Under the pieces are notes generated by a model. The model was not told the origin of the DNA, did not search any database, and saw nothing but the letters and a program-made list of their open reading frames with translations. DNA of 37,081 nucleotides. Origin: Archaeoglobaceae archaeon. Lineage in GTDB: Archaea > Halobacteriota > Archaeoglobi > Archaeoglobales > Archaeoglobaceae. The stretch spans positions 1 to 37,081 of the forward strand of contig JALSOQ010000018.1 of NCBI GenBank assembly GCA_026986375.1, read 5' to 3'. This document shows positions 1 through 7,347 of the stretch, one piece after another. Both the position numbers and the translations under genes were made by a program. The first letter of the stretch is position 1. Each line of letters begins with the position of its first letter.

Positions 1-467
1 ATGATCAAGATTTCGACTGGTATAGAGGGTTTGGATAGAATGCTGAAAGGCGGTCTTATAAGGGGAAGGTGGATACTCAGGGTTTTAAGTCCATGCTCGA
101 AGCTAAGTTCGATAAATCCGTTCCGAACAGACTCGTAATAGATCCGATATCCATGCTCAGGGCATCGGCGAAGAGTGACGTCGAATACAAGAGGGATCTG
201 TTGCTTCTCATAGGACTGCTGAGGAAACACGGAGTTACGACCTTACTTACTTCGGACGTTTACGAAAACGGAATGGAGGATTACTTGGTGAGCGGGGTTA
301 TAGAATTGCACGTTATGGACGTTAGGGGGAAGATCGTTAGGGGGATGAGGGTATCGAAGATGAGGGGAAGCGATTTCGACGAGGTCATGAGGCCTTACAG
401 GATAGTTAGAGGGGGTATTGTCGTTTACGACGATTTGAACATATTCGAGGATGTAATGCGGAAGTGA
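1..467 (+). pseudogene. KaiC/RecA-like ATPase remnant, internal deletion plus frameshift
   Basis: The first 23 codons, in the frame of base 1, read as a classic KaiC-family start (MIKISTGIEGLDRMLKGGLIRG), which normally runs straight into the Walker A loop. No Walker A follows. This frame stops at 136-138, and a second frame, open from GTG 69 to 467, encodes the family's C-terminal half: a Walker B-like strand (RLVIDPIS), the LLTSD strand and the KMRGS segment near the end. The middle of the protein, roughly 80-110 residues including the P-loop, is absent, and the two parts are out of frame. It cannot be an active ATPase. It overlaps the next gene by 4 bp, so it headed the operon before decay. 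The C-terminal part could still be made from GTG 69 or ATG 93. Confidence 0.75.
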
Positions 468-1153
468 GTATGAAGGTGGAATTAAAAGGAATGAGGTTGA
501 TAGAGTTGCCTAAGCCTTTGAGTCTGATATTGGAAAGGATCGTGGAAGGTGAGGTAGTTTTAGTGGAATACAACACTCTATCGAACGTCGAACTGCTTCC
601 GCTAAAGCTTACGGCGATAGGCAATTCCGTTCTGGTGGAGATAGGGGATAAGTTGCACGTAAAGCTATACGCACTCGTAAACGCATTAAAGAACATGGAT
701 CCCAAACTACTCGATGCCATAAAGAAAACCCCGATTCTGAGCGTTTCCAACTTCTCGGTATCTTTCCCCGGTTTCAACATAATAAACGTTCCACTGAACG
801 AGATTACGAAGATGATTTCGAAGTTCTACTCGTTCATGAAAGACAGCCGTGAGAACTACTTTCTCATAATATCGGGGATAGAAAATATATCAATATATTT
901 TGACATAAACTGCTTCCTGAGGGAGTTCGCGGGCTTAAAGGTCGCGTTGCCCAGCGTAACTTTCATAGGCTTTTTGAACTACGATGCCGTGGATAGAAAG
1001 GTGTTGGCGATGTTCGAAAGCCTATCGACAACTGTCGTTAGAATTGAAGGGATAGTGAACGTGGATAGGAAGGAAATAAAGAAATATTTATATCCTGTAA
1101 AGTCTATAAATCCGGTAAAATTTGAAGTTGTGGAACTGGACCATGAAATTTGA
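464..1153 (+). CDS. KaiC-like fold protein without Walker A, unknown function
   Basis: A 229-residue protein starting at GTG 464; a second ATG lies two codons in (MSMKVEL). I recognise no named family with certainty. The layout resembles a decayed RecA/KaiC domain: a hydrophobic strand where the P-loop should be (EGEVVLVEYN, around residues 28-37) with no GxxxxGKT, a central strand FLIISGIENI in the Walker B place, and a late segment (TFIGFLNYDA then VVRIEG) like the KaiC strand before the DGVI turn. There is no signal peptide or membrane segment. It overlaps the upstream KaiC remnant by 4 bp and the next gene by 11 bp, so the three were co-transcribed. A regulatory or scaffold partner of a KaiC-like ATPase is inference. 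Confidence 0.7.
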   Translation: MSMKVELKGMRLIELPKPLSLILERIVEGEVVLVEYNTLSNVELLPLKLTAIGNSVLVEIGDKLHVKLYALVNALKNMDPKLLDAIKKTPILSVSNFSVSFPGFNIINVPLNEITKMISKFYSFMKDSRENYFLIISGIENISIYFDINCFLREFAGLKVALPSVTFIGFLNYDAVDRKVLAMFESLSTTVVRIEGIVNVDRKEIKKYLYPVKSINPVKFEVVELDHEI

Positions 1154-1748
1154 CGTCGAGAAATTTAACGAAATCATAGGAGAAGTTGGGAAGGGAAGGG
1201 TAATTCTCATAGAGTCCATAGGAGATTTAGGATTGAGGTTAGCTTTGGGTTTTCTCAAGAACGCGATTAGGGAAGGATACGACGTATACGCTCTGGTTCC
1301 GAAAAGACTTAAAAACTATCTAAAAAGAGAGCTCGGCGACGCGAACATACTGATTCCGAACAGGGAATACACCCTCCACGAGCTTTTCACGATATCCTTG
1401 GTAATGAGGAGAATGGAAGAAAAGATCGGTCTGATCGACATACTTCAACCTCTACTGATAATACACTCGCCGGAGAAGATCTACCAACTCTTTCAAGAGA
1501 TATGCGATGTGGTTAGAGATAAGGAAGGGATTCTGCTTGTCATAATAGATAAGAAGATAGTGAGTTCGAGGATTCTTGCTATGTTCGAAGGGGAGGCAGA
1601 CTACGTGATAGAGATAGAGGAGATAGTCGACGGGCTGAGGATAAGGAGGGGAATAAGGGTCAAGAAGAGTCCGGAAAATCTGCCCACGAACTTCTACGAG
1701 CTAATAATAAACGGGAAATTCATGAAGCTGGGTGATAGGATTGATTGA
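1143..1748 (+). CDS. KaiC-like fold protein with ruined P-loop, unknown function
   Basis: A 201-residue protein starting at ATG 1143, inside the end of the upstream gene; a TTG at 1122 would add seven residues. After a first strand (GRVILIES) the P-loop position reads IGDLGLRLALGF, where the family has GxGKT followed by a helix, so the catalytic Lys and Thr are gone while the shape is kept. ILLVIIDKK stands in for Walker B, and ADYVIEIEEIVDG resembles the KaiC DGVI strand. It is probably a pseudo-ATPase related to the protein before it. Together with the KaiC remnant it suggests an operon of one active and two inactive RecA-fold subunits, of which the active one is now broken. The function is unknown. 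Confidence 0.7.
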   Translation: MKFDVEKFNEIIGEVGKGRVILIESIGDLGLRLALGFLKNAIREGYDVYALVPKRLKNYLKRELGDANILIPNREYTLHELFTISLVMRRMEEKIGLIDILQPLLIIHSPEKIYQLFQEICDVVRDKEGILLVIIDKKIVSSRILAMFEGEADYVIEIEEIVDGLRIRRGIRVKKSPENLPTNFYELIINGKFMKLGDRID

Positions 1749-1853
1749 AGTGGAGTTAGTTTTTACGACCGTATTCGCAATGCATATTCGACTCTCCTTA
1801 TAGTGGTGGTCCCACTTTGATCGCATCAGCCGTTGAAATTTGGAGTAAAAGCG
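1749..1853. other. intergenic gap between convergent genes
   Basis: This 105-bp gap separates the KaiC-like cluster from the thiL operon, whose ends face each other. It holds a short hairpin, AGTGG (1802-1806) and CCACT (1812-1816) with a 5-nt loop, and TTTTT near 1758 that could end plus-strand transcription. I see no gene. Confidence 0.4.
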
Positions 1854-2750
1854 CTAGTGGGAGTATCCTCTGAATTCTATCTTCTCTCTCCTACCATTCC
1901 TTACGAGCCAGACCCCCCTCCCTTCCACGACTTTCCCTATTTCTATATGTTCGCATTTCTTGGAAGTATAAACGAGCTCGTAATCCCCTCCAGAATACAG
2001 AAAAAGCTCCAGAGCCTTATCGTAATCTACGTAGTCGAGCAGGTGATCCAAAGGAATTCTATCCTCGTAGATTTCTATTCCAACACCGCTACTTTCCGCT
2101 ATCTGGTTTAAGGATATGGCGAGGCTGTCGCTTACATCGGTCATCGCGTTAGCGTGCTTCGCGAGTTCTATTCCTTCATTCACCCTCGGCTCAGGTTTGA
2201 AAAGAGCTTCGGGGTAAGCTATTTCGTCTCTGTCCATTCCAGAAAACAGCTGGTCCAAGCTCAGCTGAGCTTTTCCGAGCAATCCGGTGATGCACACCCT
2301 ATCTCCAACTTTCGCTCCGCTCCTCGTCACGAACCTCTTTACTTCTCCAACTGCAAAACCTGAGATGTGTAGCTCGTCTCCGAAGTCTGTATCTCCTCCG
2401 ATTACCGCCACTCCGTATCTGTTGGCGAGCTCCTTCATTCCTTGAAGTATCCTTCTGAAGAATTCATCATCATCGTCCGTTAGTGTGATCGTGTATAGGA
2501 AGAACAACGGCTTGGCTCCGCAAGATGCTAAATCGCTCAAATTCACGGCCAAAGCCAGATGGCCTATTTCTTCTGGCTTTATTCCACGGGGAAAGTCCGT
2601 CTTTTCGTGAAGGCAGTCGGTCGTAAGAGCTAAATCCCTTCCCCCACATCTCACGATCGCACAATCGTCTTCGCAAACACCAACCACTATGTCTTCCCTT
2701 TCAACTCTTAGAATCTCCTTGGCGATCTCGATCAGACAGAACTCTCTCAT
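1854..2750 (-). CDS. thiL: thiamine-monophosphate kinase ThiL
   Basis: ThiL phosphorylates thiamine monophosphate to thiamine diphosphate with ATP, the last step of cofactor synthesis, in the cytoplasm. The 298-residue protein has the PurM/ThiL layout: an acidic DDCAIV stretch near residue 28, LTTDCLHEKTDF, the helix ALAVNLSDLASCGAKP, GGDTDFGDELHISG for Mg-ATP binding, and C-terminal MTDVSDSLA and SGGDYELV motifs. Length is normal. The start ATG lies 50 bp inside the end of nep1, pointing to translational coupling. It is the last gene of a minus-strand operon that also holds yjbQ, whose homologues can make thiamine phosphate, so the two may act in sequence. Confidence 0.95.
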   Translation of the reverse strand: MREFCLIEIAKEILRVEREDIVVGVCEDDCAIVRCGGRDLALTTDCLHEKTDFPRGIKPEEIGHLALAVNLSDLASCGAKPLFFLYTITLTDDDDEFFRRILQGMKELANRYGVAVIGGDTDFGDELHISGFAVGEVKRFVTRSGAKVGDRVCITGLLGKAQLSLDQLFSGMDRDEIAYPEALFKPEPRVNEGIELAKHANAMTDVSDSLAISLNQIAESSGVGIEIYEDRIPLDHLLDYVDYDKALELFLYSGGDYELVYTSKKCEHIEIGKVVEGRGVWLVRNGRREKIEFRGYSH

Positions 2751-3399
2751 CCTCGTAGATACAGATCACTCTATTCGTTATATAAAGACTCGTTAGGGGT
2801 TCGTCCGCTATAGACACGAATTCGACCTCTCCCAAAGATTCTATGGTATCTTCATCAAAGTCCCCGTGAGGAAACGCCCCGATGCATATAGCTACTCTAC
2901 TCTCTCCACCAAAAGCCTCTCTCAAAAATTCCTCTCCCTTTTCACCCCTCTCACTCAAAACGATTACGAGATCGACATCCTCAACCAGATCTTCGAGCTC
3001 TAAATCAAGGATCTTAAGCAGAACTTTTTCTCCAGCTTTTATCTCCTCCTTTTCGAACAGATCCTCCATCAAACCTATGAATCGGTTGTAGTTTCTCGGC
3101 AATCTCGTTTCGTTGTTTATCCATATTATTCTATCGTCTATCGTGTGGACGTATATTTCCAGAAACCTCGAAGCCCTTGAATCTAAAACCGAAAGGAGGC
3201 ACTGATGAATTATGTCCGGCCTTCCTCTCTTCTCCTTTTCATCCAAATCCCTCATCGCAGAATGGTGCTTAGAATCGTCGAGCACTATGGAAGTCGGTTT
3301 CTTCTTCCTTCTCCTCGCGTCCTTTACAATTGCAGGATGACGGGCGATCTGAGGGGGAACCAATTCGAGAGAGGATTCCAGAAATATTATCCTGTCCAT
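2701..3399 (-). CDS. nep1: rRNA pseudouridine N1-methyltransferase Nep1 (Emg1)
   Basis: Nep1 is a SPOUT-class enzyme that methylates N1 of a pseudouridine in helix 35 of 16S rRNA and helps small-subunit assembly. The 232-residue protein carries the family start (IIFLESSLELVPPQI), the conserved VLDDSKHHSAM and RGRPDIIHQCLL segments that bind RNA, the TRLPRNYNRF motif, and a C-terminal SAM-binding trefoil region with CIGAFPHGDF. It starts 2 bp after the end of yjbQ and its last 50 bp overlap thiL. The final residues after IYEDER are hydrophilic and poorly family-like, perhaps shaped by that overlap. The assignment is firm. Confidence 0.94.
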   Translation of the reverse strand: MDRIIFLESSLELVPPQIARHPAIVKDARRRKKKPTSIVLDDSKHHSAMRDLDEKEKRGRPDIIHQCLLSVLDSRASRFLEIYVHTIDDRIIWINNETRLPRNYNRFIGLMEDLFEKEEIKAGEKVLLKILDLELEDLVEDVDLVIVLSERGEKGEEFLREAFGGESRVAICIGAFPHGDFDEDTIESLGEVEFVSIADEPLTSLYITNRVICIYEDERVLSDRDRQGDSKS

Positions 3400-3401
3400 G
3401 C

Positions 3402-3833
3402 TCAGCCCTCTATAACCTTAACGATAACTCTCCTACTCCTCGGCCCGTCCAACTCTAAGAACATTATTCTCTGCCAAGTTCCGAGTTCGAGCTTTCCGTT
3501 CGTTACCGGTATGACTACGCTGTTACCCAACAGCATAGCTCTTAAGTGAGAATCGGCGTTGTTGTCTATTTCGTCGTGCATGTATCCGGCACCCCTCGGA
3601 ACGAGCTTGTCGAGAACGAACACTATGTCCTCTATAAGTCCCGGCTCGTTTTCGTTAATTACGATTGCGGTCGTCGTATGGGGTGTATAAACTACCGCCA
3701 ACCCATCCTTAATTCCGGACTTCTCCACTTCCTTCTGAACGTCTGGAGTTATGTCAACGACTTCTACCCTTCTACTCGTGTTTATCTGTATCATGTAGAA
3801 CCGGTTGTATTCGAGTTTAGAAAAATTTTTCAT
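3402..3833 (-). CDS. YjbQ family protein (UPF0047), possible secondary thiamine-phosphate synthase
   Basis: A small YjbQ/UPF0047 protein. The hallmark motifs are present: YTPHTTTAIVINENEPG, HDEIDNNADSHLRAML and the C-terminal GTWQRIMFLELDGPRSR. The conserved His, Asn and Asp residues form a metal pocket in known structures. Members from bacteria and archaea can complement thiamine phosphate synthase mutants, but the physiological reaction is unsettled. I chose ATG 3833 because it forms an ATGA overlap with the upstream kinase gene; the alternative ATG at 3794 (MIQINTSRR) matches the usual family start better and gives 130 residues. Lying in one operon with thiL, it is a reasonable candidate for the preceding step. 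Confidence 0.9.
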   Translation of the reverse strand: MKNFSKLEYNRFYMIQINTSRRVEVVDITPDVQKEVEKSGIKDGLAVVYTPHTTTAIVINENEPGLIEDIVFVLDKLVPRGAGYMHDEIDNNADSHLRAMLLGNSVVIPVTNGKLELGTWQRIMFLELDGPRSRRVIVKVIEG

Positions 3834-5023
3834 GGGACTCTGACGATCTCTTCCCTAAGCTCTTCGTTGAGCCTGACCTCTCCGAACTCGACGATTTCTA
3901 CATCATCCTTTACGGACGTTAGGACTTCTATGGTCTTGTTTTCGAAATTCAAACCCTTGAGAAGTCCGAACCCCAGATACCTCCCGTTCCCATTGTATAG
4001 TCCGACCATGAGACCTTCCAACTGCTTTGGTGAGAATATGCAGATGTCCTTTACATCGTAAACCTCAAGCAGAGCCTTTATAAGCTCACCTCCGACTTCG
4101 ACCTCCTTTTCCACGCAGACGTTCAGGAAATCCGGTCCTTTTTCGGAAAAAAGAACCTTGGCATCCAAAACGCCCTCCAAGAACTCCACAGGATCACCTT
4201 TGAAGAGTGTCGAATTCTCGATTTTTTCTGCATCGAACTTTCTCAATTCCGCGTTTTCGAGCCATTTAGCGTATATGTTGCTCCTTATAGAACTCCTGAC
4301 TTCCCTACTCCTCTTCTTAAGAACGAATGAATCCACCTCGAACGTGTTGAATCTCTTTAAATAATACGGCGTTTTTTCGAAACATACTATCAAATCCGGT
4401 TTTATTATCTCGATCTTCGCCAGCTTGTAATCCCTCGCCCTCTTCCCTTTAGTCCATCCCGTAGTGTCCACTATTACTCTGTCCTCATCCCTCGACAAGT
4501 CTTTAACCTTCTCGAAAACCTTAGTAACACCTCTCAAACACCTCGCTTCCCTTCCCGTTGGGGAAATCGTTCCGATGAAACTTCCGTCCACCATATGAAC
4601 TTCGGATATAGAAATTATCCCTCCCTCCGTAAATCCTATTCCCATCGCACACGGATGCGCTATGTCGGACTGCCCTATGTCCAAATCTACGATCCACTTC
4701 CTTCCCTCCAATTTGTTCGCCAGAAACGTGGCCAAACTGCTCTTACCGGAATCGGTATCTCCAAAAAGCACTATCCTCGAATAGTTCTCCTTTTCAATCA
4801 GATCTACGAGTTCGTTCCAGCTTTTCGGTATGGTAGAACCCTTTACCGCTATGTAGTTGCCCTCGACTTCAACTTCCGAATCTTCCACAACGTATACGGG
4901 CAGTATCTTGCCCTCGCTTACGACTAAGCTTTCGACCGGACAGCCGAATATCTCAGCCTTTCCCTCTATCCTAACGCTCGCCCTTCCTTCGACGAGCAGA
5001 GTCGTGTCTTTCTCCACCCTCAT
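3830..5023 (-). CDS. Clp1/Grc3-type polyribonucleotide 5'-hydroxyl kinase
   Basis: A 397-residue archaeal member of the Clp1/Grc3 family, which phosphorylates 5'-OH ends of RNA using ATP. An N-terminal beta-rich domain (about residues 1-75) is followed by a P-loop kinase domain with Walker A GDTDSGKSS at about 88-96, the family signature VDLDIGQSDIAHPC around 109-122, and VIVDTTGWTKG, the region where Clp1 proteins have a TTGW-type motif. A C-terminal beta domain follows (about 300-397). It follows the membrane-anchored gene with only 1 bp between, and its stop overlaps the yjbQ start by 4 bp. Possible roles are tRNA or rRNA end repair; adjacency to nep1 supports an RNA-processing context. 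Confidence 0.9.
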   Translation of the reverse strand: MRVEKDTTLLVEGRASVRIEGKAEIFGCPVESLVVSEGKILPVYVVEDSEVEVEGNYIAVKGSTIPKSWNELVDLIEKENYSRIVLFGDTDSGKSSLATFLANKLEGRKWIVDLDIGQSDIAHPCAMGIGFTEGGIISISEVHMVDGSFIGTISPTGREARCLRGVTKVFEKVKDLSRDEDRVIVDTTGWTKGKRARDYKLAKIEIIKPDLIVCFEKTPYYLKRFNTFEVDSFVLKKRSREVRSSIRSNIYAKWLENAELRKFDAEKIENSTLFKGDPVEFLEGVLDAKVLFSEKGPDFLNVCVEKEVEVGGELIKALLEVYDVKDICIFSPKQLEGLMVGLYNGNGRYLGFGLLKGLNFENKTIEVLTSVKDDVEIVEFGEVRLNEELREEIVRVP

Positions 5024-5024
5024 G

Positions 5025-5903
5025 CTACTTTCCGATCTTTATTATCACCGCCCTTATCTCAGGAGTGGTGTTGATAAGCTTTGTCAGGTTGTAGTCGTCC
5101 ATAACCGCAATGCTGAAACCGTCCGGATAATTCTTACAGTAATAGTATTCGGTCTTGTTGGATTTTACGATGAAGTAGTTGCCCAAGAAGTGTATTCCTA
5201 CGACCTTCTCGAACATGCTACCGTTCATCCTGTATCCTTCGAAGTAAAAGTCCGCCATAGGCGTTCCGTTGTTCTGAATCGTTTTCATCGCCATCCTTCC
5301 TACGACCATTATCGCGTAATCGAAGCTACCGTTTATCCTTTTGGTGTAATTTCCGTATTCGTCGGCTATGCTCGTTCCGTTTCCGGCTATGACGTTAAGG
5401 ACACCCAAAACGCTGTTGAGATAACCGTAAACTACGGGATGTATTTCGGAAGCCAAGGCGTAAACCGCTCCGGCATATTTTCTCATCTCAACAGTGTATC
5501 CGAGGTAATCCTGCTTAGTTTTAAAGGCGAAGTATACCTTCCTCATGCCCAAGTCAATTAGGTAGAGTTCGGGATATCCCACGACCATCTGCCTATACAT
5601 CCCTATGTAGCTCGGCTTGAACAGGAGGAATGCGTAGGGATCTAGATTCTTCAGCGTCGAGTTGTATATCAGATTGAGCAGAGTCTTGTTTTTAGCGCTG
5701 TAGTTGAAGTATATCAGGTATTCAGTCGTGTTTGGAATGTATTTCAGCCAGTCCTTAAAGCTATTTCCCATGTCGAACTTGATACCCCTTTCCTCCGGTT
5801 TCGAAGGGCCACGAAAGGCGTATGCCAGAACCGAACCGATCATTATGAGCGCGAGGATTAGAGCTAAGATTCTCGCCGATTTTTTTTCCATCACTTTGGC
5901 CAT
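5025..5903 (-). CDS. membrane-anchored extracellular protein, unknown function
   Basis: A 292-residue protein with a basic N-terminus and one hydrophobic helix (about residues 10-29, ARILALILALIMIGSVLAYA), then a polar domain rich in Tyr, Asn and Thr with many N-x-S/T sequons. It is most likely anchored by its N-terminus and exposed outside the cell, where the sequons could be glycosylated. I recognise no domain. It is the first gene of the minus-strand operon leading into the Clp1-type kinase, an odd pairing of a surface protein with RNA enzymes. A T-rich TATA-like stretch near 5923 lies about 20 bp upstream. A run of eight A residues early in the gene (near 5880-5890) is a possible slippage site. 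ATG 5891 is an alternative start. Confidence 0.75.
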   Translation of the reverse strand: MAKVMEKKSARILALILALIMIGSVLAYAFRGPSKPEERGIKFDMGNSFKDWLKYIPNTTEYLIYFNYSAKNKTLLNLIYNSTLKNLDPYAFLLFKPSYIGMYRQMVVGYPELYLIDLGMRKVYFAFKTKQDYLGYTVEMRKYAGAVYALASEIHPVVYGYLNSVLGVLNVIAGNGTSIADEYGNYTKRINGSFDYAIMVVGRMAMKTIQNNGTPMADFYFEGYRMNGSMFEKVVGIHFLGNYFIVKSNKTEYYYCKNYPDGFSIAVMDDYNLTKLINTTPEIRAVIIKIGK

Positions 5904-5936
5904 AACACTCGGTCTTCCGAATGAAGATAAAATTTG

Positions 5937-6593
5937 CTATAGCACCCTTATGAAGTCCCTTCTCATCAGCCTCAGAACTCTTTCCTCGCTCTCACATATC
6001 TCCTCCGCAACTCTTTTGGCATCCCTAATCCCCGTCATCGCTATGTAGTTCGTTATGAAGTCCTCAGCCACCTCATCATCGTCCAAATCCCACATTCCAG
6101 AAAACATCGGATGGGAGTCGTGCAGGAAGTCTATCACCCCGTCCAGATTTACACCGCTTAAGAGATCACTTACGTAGTCGTGTTCGAAGAAGAGACAGTC
6201 CCTAAGTATTTCGAGCACCGCATCTCTCAGCTTCATAGCGTTGTATTTTCTTTTAGCCGGTGAATACTTCTCGACTATTCTATCCATCTCCTCTCTGGTG
6301 TAATCGAATATCCTCTGCTTTCCACCCTTATCTTTGCATATCTCCATTGCTATTTCGTAAGTCCTTCCGTCTATCGGTGCTACTCTCGTCTTTCCACCGG
6401 AGTTTAGCCTAACCGTATAAACTGGTTCACCGTTTCTGTTCATTACTCTGAAGTCCCTCTTCACCAAATTTTCGAGCTCCATGGGGGTGGCTAAGGCCGA
6501 AATTATCAGCCTTATCAGGCAGTGCTCCTTTAGATCCTTCCTCGATACGGCGTTTATGTATCTAATGTCGAACTCAAGCTGAAGCAGATCCAT
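5937..6593 (-). CDS. tyrosine-recombinase-like protein lacking catalytic residues
   Basis: A 218-residue protein taken from ATG 6593, because a TATA-like box at 6614-6622 lies just upstream; the frame is open to 6635. The order of elements follows a tyrosine recombinase catalytic domain: a helix LIISALATPMELENL where box I (TGLRxxEL) sits, a beta-turn VRLNSGGKTRVAPI like the GKGxKxRxVPI hairpin, then NAMKLRDAVLEIL in the place of the HxLRHTFAT box, followed by SDLLSGVNL like LLGHSxI. Box I Arg is replaced, both box II His are absent, and I see no C-terminal nucleophilic Tyr motif. It would be a non-cutting DNA-binding relative. This is inference from pattern only; no gene name is offered. Confidence 0.6.
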   Translation of the reverse strand: MDLLQLEFDIRYINAVSRKDLKEHCLIRLIISALATPMELENLVKRDFRVMNRNGEPVYTVRLNSGGKTRVAPIDGRTYEIAMEICKDKGGKQRIFDYTREEMDRIVEKYSPAKRKYNAMKLRDAVLEILRDCLFFEHDYVSDLLSGVNLDGVIDFLHDSHPMFSGMWDLDDDEVAEDFITNYIAMTGIRDAKRVAEEICESEERVLRLMRRDFIRVL

Positions 6594-6613
6594 CACAACT
6601 GGCTGTGTAAACG

Positions 6614-6622
6614 GATATATAA
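6614..6622 (-). promoter_or_regulatory. TATA-like box for the recombinase-like gene
   Basis: ATATATAAA lies between two divergent genes. Read on the minus strand as TTTATATAT it is about 25 nt from ATG 6593, the usual archaeal TATA distance for a leaderless message. It directly abuts ATG 6623 of the plus-strand gene, so it cannot serve that start. Confidence 0.5.
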
Positions 6623-6913
6623 ATGTTTGATCCAATGCGGTTCGTGAAACATCCGGCGATAGTTCAGATTAGGGGAAACTTAGAGAGGGAAGAGGAGATG
6701 ATTAAGGTGATTGAAAGGCATGGAGAGGAATTCGAAGTTGAGAGGGTTAGGGAGGGATTGAACATATACTTTTCAGACGTTAACGTTGCGAGAAGGGTCG
6801 TTTCAAAGCTTAACAGGATTTTTAATGCAAACGTCAAGATGAGCACGAAATACGCCGGACTGAGGGGAGGGAAGGTTAGAGTTCTGTTCGTATACAGGTT
6901 GAAAATCGACTAA
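6623..6913 (+). CDS. small protein resembling one domain of archaeal NMD3
   Basis: A 96-residue protein; a second ATG at 6635 would drop four residues. The core, EGLNIYFSDVNVARRVVSKLNRI then a Val-rich strand KVRVLFVYRLKI, matches the pattern of the beta-alpha-beta region of archaeal NMD3 (a strand reading IYF or VYF, a helix of AR-x-V residues, KES-type linker, GK-x-VYRVTYR strand). The zinc-binding CxxC pairs of full NMD3 are absent, so it would be a stand-alone domain, possibly ribosome- or RNA-binding. This resemblance is by eye. It is transcribed away from the recombinase-like gene. The next gene follows after 43 bp of AT-rich sequence with its own TATA-like box. Confidence 0.6.
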   Translation: MFDPMRFVKHPAIVQIRGNLEREEEMIKVIERHGEEFEVERVREGLNIYFSDVNVARRVVSKLNRIFNANVKMSTKYAGLRGGKVRVLFVYRLKID

Positions 6914-6956
6914 ATTTTTAAATATTGCGAATGTATATTATTTATCGGTGGTAAAC

Positions 6957-7301
6957 ATGTGCGTGGAGTTGGGTGAGGTTTATAGGTTCTCAATCTGCGA
7001 CGCTGGAGATGCAATCGAACTGAGGCTTTACGAGAACAGAGAGGGCAAGGAGAAGGACTTCGAGTGGGGGATCGCCGGGGAGGTCATAGCGAAGAGGGTG
7101 AAGAACTTGGGTGGTGTCGTGTGCGCATGCTACTCCCCGACGATGAAAAGGCTCTGCGTCAAGATCTGCAAGAAGACGGAAGCCTTGGATTCTACGGTTA
7201 GGGCGATCCTGGACATAGCCGGAGAGGTCTTAGCGAAATACATGACTCCAATAGGTAAGGCGAAGTTGTCTCTCGAAGATTACGGAATTCAGCCCCTATA
7301 A
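6957..7301 (+). CDS. small Cys-containing protein, unknown function
   Basis: A 114-residue soluble protein starting at ATG 6957, preceded by GGTGG at 6946-6950; GTG 6948 is the alternative. I recognise no family. Visible features are an N-terminal CVELG, a central CACYSPTMKRLCVKICKK with four cysteines inside about 15 residues, and a predicted C-terminal helix. The Cys pattern is not a standard zinc ribbon. A TATA-like AT-rich run (TTTTTAAATATT, about 6915-6928) lies upstream, and a T8 tract follows the stop directly, suggesting a single-gene transcript. Confidence 0.7.
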   Translation: MCVELGEVYRFSICDAGDAIELRLYENREGKEKDFEWGIAGEVIAKRVKNLGGVVCACYSPTMKRLCVKICKKTEALDSTVRAILDIAGEVLAKYMTPIGKAKLSLEDYGIQPL

Positions 7302-7309
7302 TTTTTTTT
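7302..7309 (+). terminator. T8 tract terminator
   Basis: Eight T residues follow directly after the stop codon of the preceding gene. Archaeal RNA polymerase terminates at such T runs without needing a hairpin. The alaS promoter starts just after it, so the two transcription units are separated here. Confidence 0.6.
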
Positions 7310-7312
7310 GCG

Positions 7313-7325
7313 AAAGTATTAAAAG
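7313..7325 (+). promoter_or_regulatory. BRE/TATA-like promoter of alaS
   Basis: A purine-rich BRE-like GAAAG followed by TATTAAAAG is centred about 27 nt before ATG 7348, the distance expected for a leaderless archaeal transcript. No Shine-Dalgarno sequence is seen before the start, which agrees. Confidence 0.5.
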
Positions 7326-7347
7326 TTGCATTTCTTCAGATGGCTTG

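Noticed and set aside
1-467. Programmed frameshift in the KaiC-like gene
   Set aside because: Shifting frame would not restore the missing Walker A region; a deletion is required.
1802-1816. AGTGG/CCACT hairpin as a terminator or small RNA
   Set aside because: Only five base pairs and no T tract directly after it on either strand.
2455-2485. Repeated GAT codons giving ATGATGATGA on the minus strand in thiL
   Set aside because: They encode a run of Asp; no D box follows at guide distance.
6070-6100. C-box-like ATGATGA followed by CTGA on the minus strand in the recombinase-like gene
   Set aside because: The spacing is only 5 nt and the motif comes from a run of Asp codons.
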